Source: Micromonospora gifhornensis (GTDB taxonomy: Bacteria; Actinomycetota; Actinomycetes; Mycobacteriales; Micromonosporaceae). From it: DNA of 64,000 nt. The position numbers and the translations under genes are program-made. The stretch is from positions 45,231 through 109,230 of the forward strand of contig NZ_BOPA01000034.1 of NCBI RefSeq assembly GCF_016863515.1, given 5' to 3'. The notes under the pieces were generated by a model. The model had not been told where the DNA came from, did not search any database, and saw nothing but the letters and a program-made list of their open reading frames with translations. Below, piece by piece: positions 51,485 to 61,179 of the stretch (positions are counted from its first letter, which is position 1; each line of letters starts with the position of its first letter).

Positions 51485-53323
51485 ATGGCGGGCGTGCGGG
51501 AGACAGCGGTTGAGCCGATCGTCAGCGGCGAGGACGGCAGCCTGGCCGAACAGGTGTGGCGCAACGCGGCCGAGGATCCGGACGCGGTGCAGTTCATCCG
51601 CCCGGACCCGGACCCCCGCTCCTGGCCGGTACGACGCTCCGGCCACGGTGGCGCCCTGCCGGTGACCTGCCGGCAGTTCCGCGACGACGTGCTGGCGCTG
51701 GCCCGTGGCCTCATCGCCGCCGGGATCGTCGGCGGTGATCGGATCGGCCTGCTCAGCCGCACCCGCTACGAGTGGACACTCGTCGACTACGCGCTCTGGT
51801 CGATCGGGGCGGTCACCGTACCGATCTACGACACCTCCAGCCCCGACCAGATCCGCTGGATCCTCGCCGACTCCGGCGCGGTCGGCTGCGTGGTGGAGAC
51901 GGCCGATCACGCCGCCACGGTCGACGGGCTGCTGCCGGAGCTGCCGGTGCTGCGCCAGACCTGGCGCATCGACACCGGCGACCTCATCACGCTGGCCGCC
52001 CGCGGGCGTGCGGTCGACTCCGCGGCGGTCGACGCCCGTCGGCACGCGGTGACCGGCGACCACCTCGCCACCATCGTCTACACCAGCGGCACCACCGGCC
52101 CGCCGAAGGGCTGCATGCTGGCCCATCGCAACATCTCCGCCGACATCGGCAACGCCACCGCCGTCCTGCCGCAACTGTTGCACCCGGGGGCGTCGACGGT
52201 GCTGTTCCTGCCGCTGGCACACGCCTTCGCCCGGCTGATCCAGGTCGGCATGGTGCGCACCCGGGCCACGATGGTGCACAGCGCCGACATGTCAGCGGTA
52301 CTCGACCAGCTGCGCCGGTTCCGGCCCACCTTCATCCTCGCCGTACCGCGGCTGTTCGAGAAGCTGCACGACCAGGCGCGGCGTACCGCCGAGGACTCCC
52401 ACCGGGGGACGCTGTTCAGCCTCGGCGAGTGGACGGCCCTGCGCTACAGCCGAGCCCTCGACCGGCCGGGTGGGCCGGGTCTGCCGTTGCGCCTGGCGCG
52501 CCTGCTGTTCGACGTGGTCGCGTACCGCAGGATGCGCGCCGCGCTCGGCGGACGGTGCCGGATGGCCATCGTGGGCGGGGCACCGACGGGGGAGTGGCTC
52601 GTGCATTTCTTCCGGGGCGTGGGCATCACCGTGCTGGAGGGGTACGGCCTGACCGAGACGTCCCCGGCGGTGGCGGCGAACCTGCCGTCGGCGATGCGGA
52701 TCGGTACGGTCGGCCGCCCCCTGCCCGGGGTACGCATCCGCGTCTCCGACCAGGGCGAGGTCCTCGTGCGCGGTGAGCTGGTATTCCCCGGCTACTGGAA
52801 CAACCCGGAGGCCAGCCGGGAAGCGGTGACCGACGACGGGTGGCTGCGTACCGGCGATCTGGGTCGGCTCGACGACGACGGCTATCTGCGCATCACCGGC
52901 CGGACCAAGGAGATCATGGTCACCGCGGCGGGCAAGAACATCGCCCCGGCGCCGATCGAGGAATGCATCCGGGCGCACCCCCTGATCAGCCAGGTGATGC
53001 TGGTGGCCGACGGCCGGCCGTACGTCGCCGCGCTGGTCACCCTCGACCCGCAGGCGTGGCAGCGGTGGCGCGACGAGCACGGGCACCCCGGCGCGGCGCT
53101 GGCCACGCTCCGCGACGATCCACACCTGCGCGCCGATATCCAACACGCGGTCGATCGGGCCAACCGGACGGTGTCGCGCGCCGAGCAGGTGAAGACCTTC
53201 CGGATCCTGCCCCGCGATCTCACCGAGGTCGACGGCGAACTCACCCCCACCCTCAAGATCAAACGGAACGCGGTGCAGGACCACTTCGCCGACGAGGTCA
53301 CCGCCCTGTTCCGCCCTCACTGA
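51485..53323 (+). CDS. Long-chain acyl-CoA ligase (AMP-dependent synthetase)
   Basis: ATG 51485 follows GGAGG by 5 nt. The 612-residue enzyme has the AMP-binding motif IVYTSGTTGPPKG (about 197-209), LPLAHAFARL near 240, VLEGYGLTETSPAVAANLP near 380 and WLRTGDLGRLDDDGYLRITGRTKE in the C-terminal part, with catalytic Lys in LKIKRNAV near the end. The layout matches FadD15-type long-chain fatty-acid CoA ligases. It activates fatty acids to acyl-CoA. It stands alone after the strand-switch region and is not obviously part of the RiPP cluster. Confidence 0.9.
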   Translation: MAGVRETAVEPIVSGEDGSLAEQVWRNAAEDPDAVQFIRPDPDPRSWPVRRSGHGGALPVTCRQFRDDVLALARGLIAAGIVGGDRIGLLSRTRYEWTLVDYALWSIGAVTVPIYDTSSPDQIRWILADSGAVGCVVETADHAATVDGLLPELPVLRQTWRIDTGDLITLAARGRAVDSAAVDARRHAVTGDHLATIVYTSGTTGPPKGCMLAHRNISADIGNATAVLPQLLHPGASTVLFLPLAHAFARLIQVGMVRTRATMVHSADMSAVLDQLRRFRPTFILAVPRLFEKLHDQARRTAEDSHRGTLFSLGEWTALRYSRALDRPGGPGLPLRLARLLFDVVAYRRMRAALGGRCRMAIVGGAPTGEWLVHFFRGVGITVLEGYGLTETSPAVAANLPSAMRIGTVGRPLPGVRIRVSDQGEVLVRGELVFPGYWNNPEASREAVTDDGWLRTGDLGRLDDDGYLRITGRTKEIMVTAAGKNIAPAPIEECIRAHPLISQVMLVADGRPYVAALVTLDPQAWQRWRDEHGHPGAALATLRDDPHLRADIQHAVDRANRTVSRAEQVKTFRILPRDLTEVDGELTPTLKIKRNAVQDHFADEVTALFRPH

Positions 53324-53465
53324 CCCACCGGGCCATGCGCCCACGGGACGGGCGTGCCACCGGGATGTCCCGCCATCCGGACCTGCGCAAAGACGACACG
53401 CCGGACGCTGTGTGGTCGGGCCGTCGCGGCAGGTTAAGGTGCGTTCGCATCTGTTGGCTGGCGGC

Positions 53466-54071
53466 ATGGAGAAGTCGGTGACGGATCGACGGCGGGGGTG
53501 GCTGAGGCGCAGCCTGCTGCGGCTCGGACTCCTGACCGTCGTCGTCGGCTGCGCCTGGGGTGTCCACGAAGTCGCGGCGGTCGGTGTCGCCCACGTCGCC
53601 GAGATGTCGGCGGTGGGGTTCGCCCACGTTGCCGGGCCACCACTGCGCGACGGCGCGCCGCCCGTGCCGCCGCCCGCCGGCCCGCTGCAGACGGCCCAGA
53701 CGGGTGAGCCGGCACCGTCCTCCGTGCCGGACGTGACCGCCGACGAGCCTGACGTCGCCAGGATCGCCACGCAGCTGACCGTCGGTCTCGACGGCGACCT
53801 GTCCGTGTATCAGGTGGCCGCGTACTGGCTGGCGGGTGGGCGGAGCGTCGCCCATTCGTCTCACCAGGGGGCGGAGTACGTGCCGCTGGCACCGCTGTCC
53901 CCGGCACCCGCGTCGAGCGGGCTCGACTCCCGGCGAACCTCCCACGGCAGCGCTGCCGACCTGGGGCCGGCCGCGTGGGCGCCGCCGCCGGCGCGTAGCC
54001 AACTGACCCGTCGGGTCCGGGCCACCCGACGGCCGTCCCGATCCCCTCGCCCGAGGAGCCGACCGGCCTGA
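53466..54071 (+). CDS. Hypothetical protein with N-terminal membrane anchor
   Basis: From ATG 53466 the protein would be 201 residues: basic start, one hydrophobic helix (about 15-35), then a low-complexity Pro/Ala/Ser-rich chain and an Arg-rich end. An opposite-strand frame also spans part of the region, so coding status is not certain. The stretch IATQLTVGLDGDLSVYQVAAYW near residue 100 looks protein-like. I recognise no family. Confidence 0.4.
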   Translation: MEKSVTDRRRGWLRRSLLRLGLLTVVVGCAWGVHEVAAVGVAHVAEMSAVGFAHVAGPPLRDGAPPVPPPAGPLQTAQTGEPAPSSVPDVTADEPDVARIATQLTVGLDGDLSVYQVAAYWLAGGRSVAHSSHQGAEYVPLAPLSPAPASSGLDSRRTSHGSAADLGPAAWAPPPARSQLTRRVRATRRPSRSPRPRSRPA

Positions 54072-54243
54072 CCGGGGCAGCCGCCGCGTACCCCTGCGCC
54101 GCCGTGCCCCTGCCGGTCGGCCGACGCGGCGTCTGACGCCTGCGCAACCGCAACCCCGCCTCCCCGGCGGTCCGGCCACGCCGGTGCGCGCGGCCGGACC
54201 GGCCCACCGTGTCACTCGGACTTTCGTCTCACCAGGAGTTCCC

Positions 54244-54909
54244 ATGCACCAATCCCCGCCTGTCAAACGCGCCCGTTGGCGTGACATCGACTGGATCGTC
54301 GACCTCGTGACCGCCACCGTCGCCCCCACCGCGCTCGGTGCGTGGCTGGTGCCCGACGAGCGGCGGCGTCCCGCCGTGCTCGCTGGCGCGGCACGCATCT
54401 GGGTCGAACACGCCCTGCTGTTCGGCGACGCGTTCCTGCTCACCGATGGTGCGGCGGCCACCGTCTGGTTCCACCGTTATCGTCCGATCCCACCGCCGTC
54501 GCGCTACGGCGAGCGCATCAAGGACGCCTGCGGCGGGCACGCGGACCGCTTCCGCCGGCTGGACCGGGCCCTCGGCGCGTGTCATCCGCAGGAGCCGCAC
54601 AACCACCTGGCGATCCTCGCGGCGCCGCCGGACACGGAGCGGGCGAGTCAGGCTGCGGCCGTGCTCGCCGGCAGTCACCGGTTGATGGACACCTTCGGCC
54701 TGCCGATCTACGCCGACCTGTACAGCGACGCCGATCGGTGGCTCTACCAACGCCTCGGCTACCGCAGGCACCACCAGCTGGTACGGCCGGACGGGCCCCG
54801 CGTCGACCTGCTCTGGCGACCCGCCTCACCGAGGCGGATCAACACCACGCCGTCCGCCGGTCCCTGCCCCGACCAGCAGCTGTCCGGCCATGCCATGACG
54901 CCGGGTTGA
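54244..54909 (+). CDS. GNAT-family N-acetyltransferase-like protein
   Basis: ATG 54244 follows AGGAG. The 221-residue protein has the outline of actinobacterial GNAT proteins: ALGAWLVPDERRRPAVLAG near 24, FLLTDGAAATVWFHR near 62, HNHLAILAAPP (the strand leading to acetyl-CoA binding) near 120, and a GSHRLMDTFGLPIYADLYSD and LYQRLGYRRH end. The classic Q/RxxGxG/A pyrophosphate loop is weak (ERASQAAAVLAGSHR), so activity is uncertain. Substrate unknown. Confidence 0.65.
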   Translation: MHQSPPVKRARWRDIDWIVDLVTATVAPTALGAWLVPDERRRPAVLAGAARIWVEHALLFGDAFLLTDGAAATVWFHRYRPIPPPSRYGERIKDACGGHADRFRRLDRALGACHPQEPHNHLAILAAPPDTERASQAAAVLAGSHRLMDTFGLPIYADLYSDADRWLYQRLGYRRHHQLVRPDGPRVDLLWRPASPRRINTTPSAGPCPDQQLSGHAMTPG

Positions 54910-54975
54910 CACCTGCCACGCGAACCGGCCCGGAGTGATCGGTCCTGCGCCCGATCGACGGGAAGCGCGTCCGGC

Positions 54976-56181
54976 TCAATCCGGGAGCAGGGGCATCTCC
55001 GGGCCGGCGTCGTGACCGAGCAGCACCGCCCGGGTCAGGGCGGTGGAACCGAAACGCTCGCGGACCGCGTCGACGGCCGCGTCCAACTCGGCCGTCGGGT
55101 CGCGGTCCCAGGGCAGGGTGAGCTGGACGTGCCCGTCGCCCAGGTTGCCGACGGCGACACCGATCAGCGTGACGCCGCGGCGTTCGATCTCAGGCTGGGC
55201 CGCCCGCAGCAGACCGCGGGCGGCGCCGAGCACGACAGGCGTGTCGGCGGTCGCCTTGGCCAGGGTGTGGGAGCGGGTGGCCCGGGCGTAGTCGGCAAAA
55301 CGCAGCCGCAGGGTGATGGTGCGTCCGGTGCGGGCGGCCGACCGTAGCCGCCGGGTGACCCGGTCGACCAGGCCGGCGAGGATCGCCTCCAGCTCGGCCG
55401 GGCGCCGCCCCGAGCGGCCCAGCGCGTGTTGCGCACCCATCGAGCCGCGACGCCGGCCGACCTGCACCGGCCGGGGGTCGCGGTTGTGCGCCAGCGCGTG
55501 CAGGTGCCGCCCGGCACCCGGCCCGAGCAACGACACAAGCGTCGCCTCGCCGAGGCGGGCCACGTCACCGACGGTACGGATCCGGTGCTGGCGGAGCTTG
55601 TCGGCGGTCACCGGCCCGACTCCCCACAGCCGCTCGACCGGCAACGGATGCAGGAAGGCCAACTCCCCGGCCGGTGCGACGACCAGCAGGCCGTCGGGCT
55701 TGGCCACCCCGCTGGCGACCTTGGCCAGGAACTTCGTCCGGGCCACGCCCACCGTGATCGGTAGGCCGACCTGCTCGCGTACCGCCCGGCGCAGCCCGGC
55801 CGCGATCGTCTCGGGTGGACCGACCAGGCGGCGCAGACCGCCGACGTCGAGGAACGCCTCGTCGATGGAGAGCCCTTCGACCAGCGGAGTGGTCTGCCGG
55901 AAGACCTCGAACACCGCCCGGCTGGCGGCGCTGTAGGCGGCCATCCTGGGTGGTACGACCACCGCGTCCGGGCACAGCCGGCGCGCCTGCGCGCCGCCCA
56001 TTCCGCTGCGTACGCCCCGGGCCTTGGCCTGGTAGCTGGCCGCCAACACCACCCCACCGCCCACGATCACCGCCCGGCCGCGTAGTCGTGGATCGTCGCG
56101 CTGCTCGACCGAGGCGTAGAACGCGTCCAGGTCGGCATGCAGGATGGTGGCCTCGCCCGACACCCCGCCATCATCGCACAC
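54976..56181 (-). CDS. dinB: DNA polymerase IV (Y-family)
   Basis: The 401-residue protein from GTG 56181 has the Y-family signature: ILHADLDAFYASVEQRDDP (metal-binding Asp), YQAKARGVRSGM, the catalytic pair in EGLSIDEAFLDVGG, and the helix-hairpin-helix VERLWGVGPVTADKLR. The little-finger domain follows. It performs translesion synthesis. I found no match to the actinobacterial LexA box upstream. The C-terminus PEMPLLPD ends in a short tail that might serve as a beta-clamp-binding segment. Confidence 0.93.
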   Translation of the reverse strand: MCDDGGVSGEATILHADLDAFYASVEQRDDPRLRGRAVIVGGGVVLAASYQAKARGVRSGMGGAQARRLCPDAVVVPPRMAAYSAASRAVFEVFRQTTPLVEGLSIDEAFLDVGGLRRLVGPPETIAAGLRRAVREQVGLPITVGVARTKFLAKVASGVAKPDGLLVVAPAGELAFLHPLPVERLWGVGPVTADKLRQHRIRTVGDVARLGEATLVSLLGPGAGRHLHALAHNRDPRPVQVGRRRGSMGAQHALGRSGRRPAELEAILAGLVDRVTRRLRSAARTGRTITLRLRFADYARATRSHTLAKATADTPVVLGAARGLLRAAQPEIERRGVTLIGVAVGNLGDGHVQLTLPWDRDPTAELDAAVDAVRERFGSTALTRAVLLGHDAGPEMPLLPD

Positions 56182-56280
56182 CTGTACTAAAAGCGGGGCT
56201 GACCTGCCGTGAATTACCCCCGGCCAGACCTGTCAGCGACTCACAGGCTCCACGGCCCCTCGGGCGTCGGCGGATGACGG

Positions 56281-57855
56281 TCAGGTCTGCGCGGTCGGGG
56301 ACGGGGTGGCGCTGCCGCCCTGCGGCGATTCCTGCGACATCAGGTCCGCGATGGCGGCGCGGTCGGCCGCGGACGGCAGTCCCCATTGCGGGCGGTACCC
56401 GTACACCTCGCGCAGTGGGGTGGAGGTGGTCCGGCCGCCGAGGATCTCCACGGCATCGGTGTCGATCAGGCCGGGATGTTCGACGCCGCACGCCTCGGCG
56501 ACCTTCAGCAGGTCCCGCCGCAGCGTCTTGACGTAGTGCGCGGCGCGGACCGCCTTGGAGGCCGGGTCCAGACCCCGGGTCAACCAGGCGTTCTGGGTGG
56601 CCACCCCGGTCGGGCAGCTGTCGGCGTGGCACTTCTGGGCCTGGATGCAGCCGATCGCCAGCATCGCCTCCCGACCGACGGCCACCATGTCGCAGCCGAG
56701 CGCGAAGGCGACAGTCGCGTTGTCGGGCAGGCCCAGCTTGCCGGAGCCGACGAAGACCACCTGCTCGTGCAGGTCACGTTCGGCGAACGTGGCGTAGACC
56801 CGGGTGAAGCCCTGCTGGAACGGCAGCGACACGGAGTCGGTGAAGATCAGTGGCGCGGCGCCGGTACCGCCCTCGCCGCCGTCGATGGTGACGAAGTCGA
56901 CGCCCCGGCCGGTGTCGCGCATCAGGTCGGTCAGTTCGGTCCAGAAGTCGAGGTCACCGACAGCGGACTTGATGCCGACCGGCAGGCCGGTCTCGGCGGC
57001 CAGCAGCTCCACCCAGTCGAGCAGGCTGTCGCAGTCGGAGAACTCGGCGTGTCGGGACGGACTCACACAGTCCTTTCCGACCGGGATGCCTCGGGTCGCG
57101 GCGATCTCCGCCGACACCTTGGCCGCCGGCAGCAGCCCGCCCAGGCTGGGCTTGGCACCCTGGCTGAGCTTGATCTCCAGGGCCCGTACCGGCGCGCCGG
57201 CCACCACGTCCTTGAGGCGGGCCAGGTCGAACCGGCCCCGGTCGTCACGACAACCGAAGTACGCGGTACCGAGCTGGAAGATCAGCTCACCGCCGTGCCG
57301 GTGGTACGGCGACAGTCCACCCTCGCCGGTGTTGTGCAGGCACCCGGCGATCGCCGCGCCCCGGTTCAACGCCTCGACGGCCGGCCCGGACAGTGAGCCG
57401 AAGCTCATCCCGGACAGGTTCACCACCGACTCCGGTCGGAACGCGCGGGTGCGTCCCCGGGCCGCGCCGAGCACCTTGGCGCACGGTAGCCGCACCTCGT
57501 GCCCGAGCGTCGGCGTGGACGCGGGTACCGCCCGACCGAACGTACGGTGCTTGATCACGGGATAGCCGGGGGTGAACTCGATGTCGTTGTCGGTGCCGAA
57601 GCCGAAGTAGTTGTTCTGCTGCTTGGCCGAGGCGTACACCCAGCGGCGCTGGTCGCGGGTGAACGGCCGTTCCTCGTTGTTGCCGGCCACGATGTACTGC
57701 CGCAGTTCCGGCCCGATCGCTTCGAGCAGGTAGCGGGCCCGACCGAGCAGGGGGAAGTTGCGTCGCAACGCGTGTTCGCGTTGCAACAGGTCGCGGGTGG
57801 CGACGGCGGCGAGCGCGGCGACGGCTGCGGGTACGGCGTGACGGGCCCATCTCAT
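56281..57855 (-). CDS. FMN-binding glutamate-synthase-family protein
   Basis: From ATG 57855 the protein has 524 residues. After an N-terminal hydrophobic helix (about 6-22) come a glutamate-synthase-like FMN barrel with NLSGMSFGSLSGPAVEALNRGA, HNTGEGGLSPYH, KLSQGAKPSLGGLLPAAKV, FVTIDGGEGGTGAAP and a QAQKCHADSCPTGVATQ-type cysteine region (IQAQKCHADSCPTGV) for an Fe-S centre. The glutaminase domain is absent. Such stand-alone FMN proteins occur widely; the electron donor and substrate are unknown. Confidence 0.85.
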   Translation of the reverse strand: MRWARHAVPAAVAALAAVATRDLLQREHALRRNFPLLGRARYLLEAIGPELRQYIVAGNNEERPFTRDQRRWVYASAKQQNNYFGFGTDNDIEFTPGYPVIKHRTFGRAVPASTPTLGHEVRLPCAKVLGAARGRTRAFRPESVVNLSGMSFGSLSGPAVEALNRGAAIAGCLHNTGEGGLSPYHRHGGELIFQLGTAYFGCRDDRGRFDLARLKDVVAGAPVRALEIKLSQGAKPSLGGLLPAAKVSAEIAATRGIPVGKDCVSPSRHAEFSDCDSLLDWVELLAAETGLPVGIKSAVGDLDFWTELTDLMRDTGRGVDFVTIDGGEGGTGAAPLIFTDSVSLPFQQGFTRVYATFAERDLHEQVVFVGSGKLGLPDNATVAFALGCDMVAVGREAMLAIGCIQAQKCHADSCPTGVATQNAWLTRGLDPASKAVRAAHYVKTLRRDLLKVAEACGVEHPGLIDTDAVEILGGRTTSTPLREVYGYRPQWGLPSAADRAAIADLMSQESPQGGSATPSPTAQT

Positions 57856-58026
57856 CCCGCCACTCTTTCCGCCGCCCGGCCTGGCCAAACGCCTGCGTCC
57901 CCGCAGCAGGGTCCCGCAGCCTGTTCCGCAGGTCCGTTCCGCACCGATACGGGGAACGTTTCCCCCGTATGCCACCCGGGTAGGTCGGGCCGGACGTATC
58001 ACCCGCCCCCTGTGGAGGACCATCCG

Positions 58027-59136
58027 ATGCGAGACAACTTCGGTGACGCGGTGGGGGAGACCCTCCGCTCGATACTGCTCTTCCTGCCCCGAGCCGTCGC
58101 CTTCGTGGCGATCCTGGTGGCCGGTTGGCTGATCGCCAAGGCCGTCCTGAAGCTCACGGACCGGCTGCTCGAACGCGTCGGTTTCGACCGCGCCGTCGAG
58201 CGTGGCGGCATCCGCCGGGCGCTGGCCAACTCCCGGTACGACGCCAGCGACATCGTCGCCCGACTGGCCTACTACGGCGTCCTGCTGCTCACCCTCTACC
58301 TCGCCTTCGGCATCTGGGGACCGAACCCGATCTCCGACCTGATCGCCGGGGTGATCGCCTGGCTGCCGCGCGCCTTCGTCGCGATCGTCATCGTCGTCGT
58401 CGCGGCAGCGATCGCCAGCGCGGTGAAGGACATCATCTCGGGGGCGCTCGGCGGCCTGTCGTACGGCCGGCTGCTGGCCACCATCGCCTCGGCGTTCATC
58501 CTCGGTCTGGGCATCATCGCCGCCCTCAACCAGATCGGGGTCGCCACCGCCGTGACCACTCCGGTGCTGATCGCTGTGCTCGCCACCGTCGGCGGCATCC
58601 TGGTCGTCGGGGTCGGCGGCGGGCTGGTGCGGCCCATGCAGAGCCGCTGGGAGTCCTGGCTGTCCCGCGCCGAGCAGGAGACGCGGACCATCACCGAGCA
58701 TGCCCGCGCCTACTCCGCCACCCGCCGCGACGCCCAGCAACGCCCGGCCGAACCCGTCGCCCCGGCCGCCGGCATCGTCACCGAGCCCACGAACGTCACC
58801 GAGCCGACCTTCACCGCTCCGACCGCGACCACCTCCGCCGCGTCCTTCGGTGACCGTCCCGGCTACGACGACCCGGAGGCCACCCAGATCGTCACCGCCC
58901 CCGGCACCAACGACGACACGACCGCCCTGCCCCGCCGAGACGACCCCGAGGCCACCCAGATCGTCGACACCGCCGGCATCGACAGCGACCCGACGACGAC
59001 GCTGCCTCGCCAGGACGACGACCCGGAGACGACCCAGGTCACCACGTCGACGCCCGAGGTGCCGACCCAACGCACCGCCGACGACAGCGAGTCGACAATC
59101 GTGCTGCCCCGGCCCGACGACGAGCCACGCCGCTGA
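58027..59136 (+). CDS. Mechanosensitive-channel-like membrane protein with repeated acidic Thr motifs
   Basis: ATG 58027 starts a 369-residue protein. Membrane segments lie at about 17-40, 83-98, 104-130, 150-170 and 180-200, with the GWLIAKAVLKLTDRLLERVGFDR and IVARLAYYGVLLLTLYLAFG blocks of small-conductance (CmpX/TM-helix-repeat) channels; the soluble MscS beta domain is absent. The tail from 245 has near-repeats DDPEATQIV at 281-289 and 305-313, DDPETTQVT at 331-339 and DDSESTIVL at 352-360. The tail resembles Ser/Thr kinase or FHA-ligand motifs. A terminator follows. Confidence 0.8.
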   Translation: MRDNFGDAVGETLRSILLFLPRAVAFVAILVAGWLIAKAVLKLTDRLLERVGFDRAVERGGIRRALANSRYDASDIVARLAYYGVLLLTLYLAFGIWGPNPISDLIAGVIAWLPRAFVAIVIVVVAAAIASAVKDIISGALGGLSYGRLLATIASAFILGLGIIAALNQIGVATAVTTPVLIAVLATVGGILVVGVGGGLVRPMQSRWESWLSRAEQETRTITEHARAYSATRRDAQQRPAEPVAPAAGIVTEPTNVTEPTFTAPTATTSAASFGDRPGYDDPEATQIVTAPGTNDDTTALPRRDDPEATQIVDTAGIDSDPTTTLPRQDDDPETTQVTTSTPEVPTQRTADDSESTIVLPRPDDEPRR

Positions 59137-59139
59137 GGC

Positions 59140-59179
59140 GTACGCGGGACGGGGTCCTTCACGGCCCCGTCCCGCGTAC
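59140..59179 (+). terminator. Terminator after the channel gene
   Basis: GTACGCGGGACGGGG (59140-59154), a 10-nt loop and the exact 15-nt complement (59165-59179) form a strong stem 3 nt after the TGA stop. Confidence 0.8.
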
Positions 59180-59321
59180 TGCACCGGGGCACCGACACAC
59201 CTTCCCACCGGCTACCATCGCCGCCATGAACTGGCGACATTGATGCCCGAGCCGAGGCCGTGGGCCGCCTGCGGACGCCGCAACACCGGCGTCCGTCGTC
59301 CCGTCCCACCCGGAAGGCCTC

Positions 59322-60614
59322 ATGATTCTCACCATCGCCGGGGGCCGCCGTCTGGCGACCACCCTCTACGCGTACGCGTTCCTCACCGACCTGGTCCTGC
59401 TCTATCCGGTGTACGCCCTGCTGTTCGCCGACAGCGGCCTGTCGGTCGGGCAGATCTCCTCGCTGTTCGTGATCTGGTCGGTGGCCGGCATCGCCCTGGA
59501 GGTGCCCTCCGGCGCGTGGGCCGACGCCACCTCCCGCCGTCTGCTGCTCTGCCTCGCGCCGCTGTGCACCGCCGCCGGGTTCGCGCTGTGGACGTTCGTG
59601 CCGTCCTATCCGGCGTTCGCGCTCGGGTTCGTGCTCTGGGGCGCCGGTGGCGCGCTCGCCTCCGGGGCACTCGAAGCGCTGGTCTTCGACGAACTCGATC
59701 ACCTCGGTCTCGCCCAGCGTTACGCCCGCACCATCGGCCGGGCCCGCACCGCCGGCACGGTCGGCGTACTCGCGTCGATCCTGCTGGCCGGGCCGGTGCT
59801 CGGGCACGGCGGCTATCCCGCCGTCGGCCTCGCCAGCGTCGCGGCCTGCCTGCTCGCCGCCGCCGTGGCCACCCGCTTCCCCGAGCACCAGGCCGCAGCC
59901 ACGGACACCCTCATCGTCGCTGCCCCGGCTGTCCCGGCTGCCCCGGTCGTGCCGACGCAGCACCGTGATCCGGCCGACCCGGCCGACGAGCCCGGCTGGT
60001 GGCAGGGTCTGCGCGGCGGCCTCGCCGAGGCCCGCCGGGATCGGCGGGTACGCGCCGGGGTGCTGCTGGTCGCGGTGGTGACGGCGACCTGGGGTGCGCT
60101 GGAGGAGTACACCCCGCTGCTGGCCCGAGACACCGGCGTCGCCCTGACCACGGTGCCGCTGCTGCTTCTGCTCCTCGCGCTCGGCCAGGTGATCGGCGGC
60201 CTGCTCGCCCCGGCCGGCGAGCGGCTGTCCACCCGTGGGTACGCCCTGCTGCTGGCTGGGTCGGCGGCGGCCCTGGCCGGCGGGGCGCTGCTGCGGCACC
60301 CCGCCGGTTTCGTGCTGCTGGCAGGGGCGTTCTGCGGATTTCAGCTCGCCTCGGTGCTGGCCGACGCGCGGTTGCAGGCGCGGATCAGCGGCCCCCGACG
60401 GGCCACCGTCACCTCGTTGGCCGGCATGGCCACCGAGGTGATCACCATCGTCGTGTACATCGGCTTCGGTGTGGTCGCCACCGTGAGTAGCAACGGTGTG
60501 GCCTTCGCGCTCGCCGCCCTGCCGTACGCGCTGATCGCCCTGCTGATGCTCGGCGGTGGCCGGCCCCCGTCCCGTCGGTCACGGCCGGAGGCGTCGGCAC
60601 CGAGCGTGGTGTGA
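59322..60614 (+). CDS. MFS transporter
   Basis: ATG 59322 has GGAAGG upstream. The 430-residue protein has twelve predicted membrane segments. The GLSVGQISSLFVIWSVAGIALEVPSGAWAD block (split here as SVGQISSLFVIW and LEVPSGAWAD) is characteristic of an actinobacterial MFS subgroup of unknown substrate. The central cytoplasmic loop (about 190-225) is rich in Pro, Asp and Ala. It is monocistronic and converges with the YchJ-like gene. Confidence 0.85.
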   Translation: MILTIAGGRRLATTLYAYAFLTDLVLLYPVYALLFADSGLSVGQISSLFVIWSVAGIALEVPSGAWADATSRRLLLCLAPLCTAAGFALWTFVPSYPAFALGFVLWGAGGALASGALEALVFDELDHLGLAQRYARTIGRARTAGTVGVLASILLAGPVLGHGGYPAVGLASVAACLLAAAVATRFPEHQAAATDTLIVAAPAVPAAPVVPTQHRDPADPADEPGWWQGLRGGLAEARRDRRVRAGVLLVAVVTATWGALEEYTPLLARDTGVALTTVPLLLLLLALGQVIGGLLAPAGERLSTRGYALLLAGSAAALAGGALLRHPAGFVLLAGAFCGFQLASVLADARLQARISGPRRATVTSLAGMATEVITIVVYIGFGVVATVSSNGVAFALAALPYALIALLMLGGGRPPSRRSRPEASAPSVV

Positions 60615-60626
60615 AGGGGCGGGCGG

Positions 60627-61046
60627 TCAGGGCTTGTCGACGTCCAGGTAGACCCAGAGGCCGTCCTCACGGACGAAGCGGCTGCGTTCGGTCATCGATC
60701 CGGCACCGACACCGTCGCGGTAGTGGGCGCGGAACTCGACGGTGCCGGTGCTGTCGAACAACCCGCCCTGCTCGGTGGCGACGATCTCGAGGCCGGTCCA
60801 CCGCTGGCCGGGATCGAGGCGCAGCCGCGCCGGCCGGGTGCTGCTGTGCCAGCTGTGCAGCAGATAGTCCGCGTCGCCGACGGCGAAGGCGGCGTACCGG
60901 GATCGCATCAGCGCCTCGGCGGTCGGGGCCTGCGCCTCACCGGAATGCAACCGCCCACAACAGTCTCCGTACGGCAGACCCGTCCCGCACGGACACACTC
61001 CCACCGTCACGGCCCGTCGCGGCTGTCTGCTGTCTCGTCTGGCCAT
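60627..61046 (-). CDS. YchJ-family SEC-C motif protein (UPF0225)
   Basis: From ATG 61046 the protein has 139 residues. The N-terminal SEC-C zinc motif CPCGTGLPYGDCCG is followed by APTAEALMRSRYAAFAVGDADYLLHSWH, LEIVATEQGG and GTVEFRAHYR, the conserved core of YchJ proteins. The fold resembles NTF2. The function is not established. It is compact and complete relative to family members. Confidence 0.9.
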   Translation of the reverse strand: MARRDSRQPRRAVTVGVCPCGTGLPYGDCCGRLHSGEAQAPTAEALMRSRYAAFAVGDADYLLHSWHSSTRPARLRLDPGQRWTGLEIVATEQGGLFDSTGTVEFRAHYRDGVGAGSMTERSRFVREDGLWVYLDVDKP

Positions 61047-61179
61047 GCCGCCATCCTCGCCGCGCCCGCCGCAGCGGGGCACGCCGGGGTACGCCGTCGG
61101 GCGACGCCGGCTCGTGCCGATCGCTGCGGGTCCCGGAGATCACCGAGGCTCGCGTACGCGCGGGTCCCGAGGGCCTCGG

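Noticed and set aside
50006..53323. Rightward open frame of about 1100 codons joining the M50 region to the acyl-CoA ligase
   Set aside because: The first 490 codons are an out-of-frame reading of the protease gene and the C-rich spacer. Ligase homology and the ribosome site begin at 51485.
55930..56215. Search for an SOS/LexA box upstream of dinB
   Set aside because: No TCGAAC-N4-GTTCGA-like sequence is visible near the start.
56281..59208. Very long leftward open frame of about 975 codons covering the flavoprotein and channel genes
   Set aside because: Only the part from ATG 57855 resembles a protein family. Upstream it is the antisense of the channel gene, a usual artefact at high GC.
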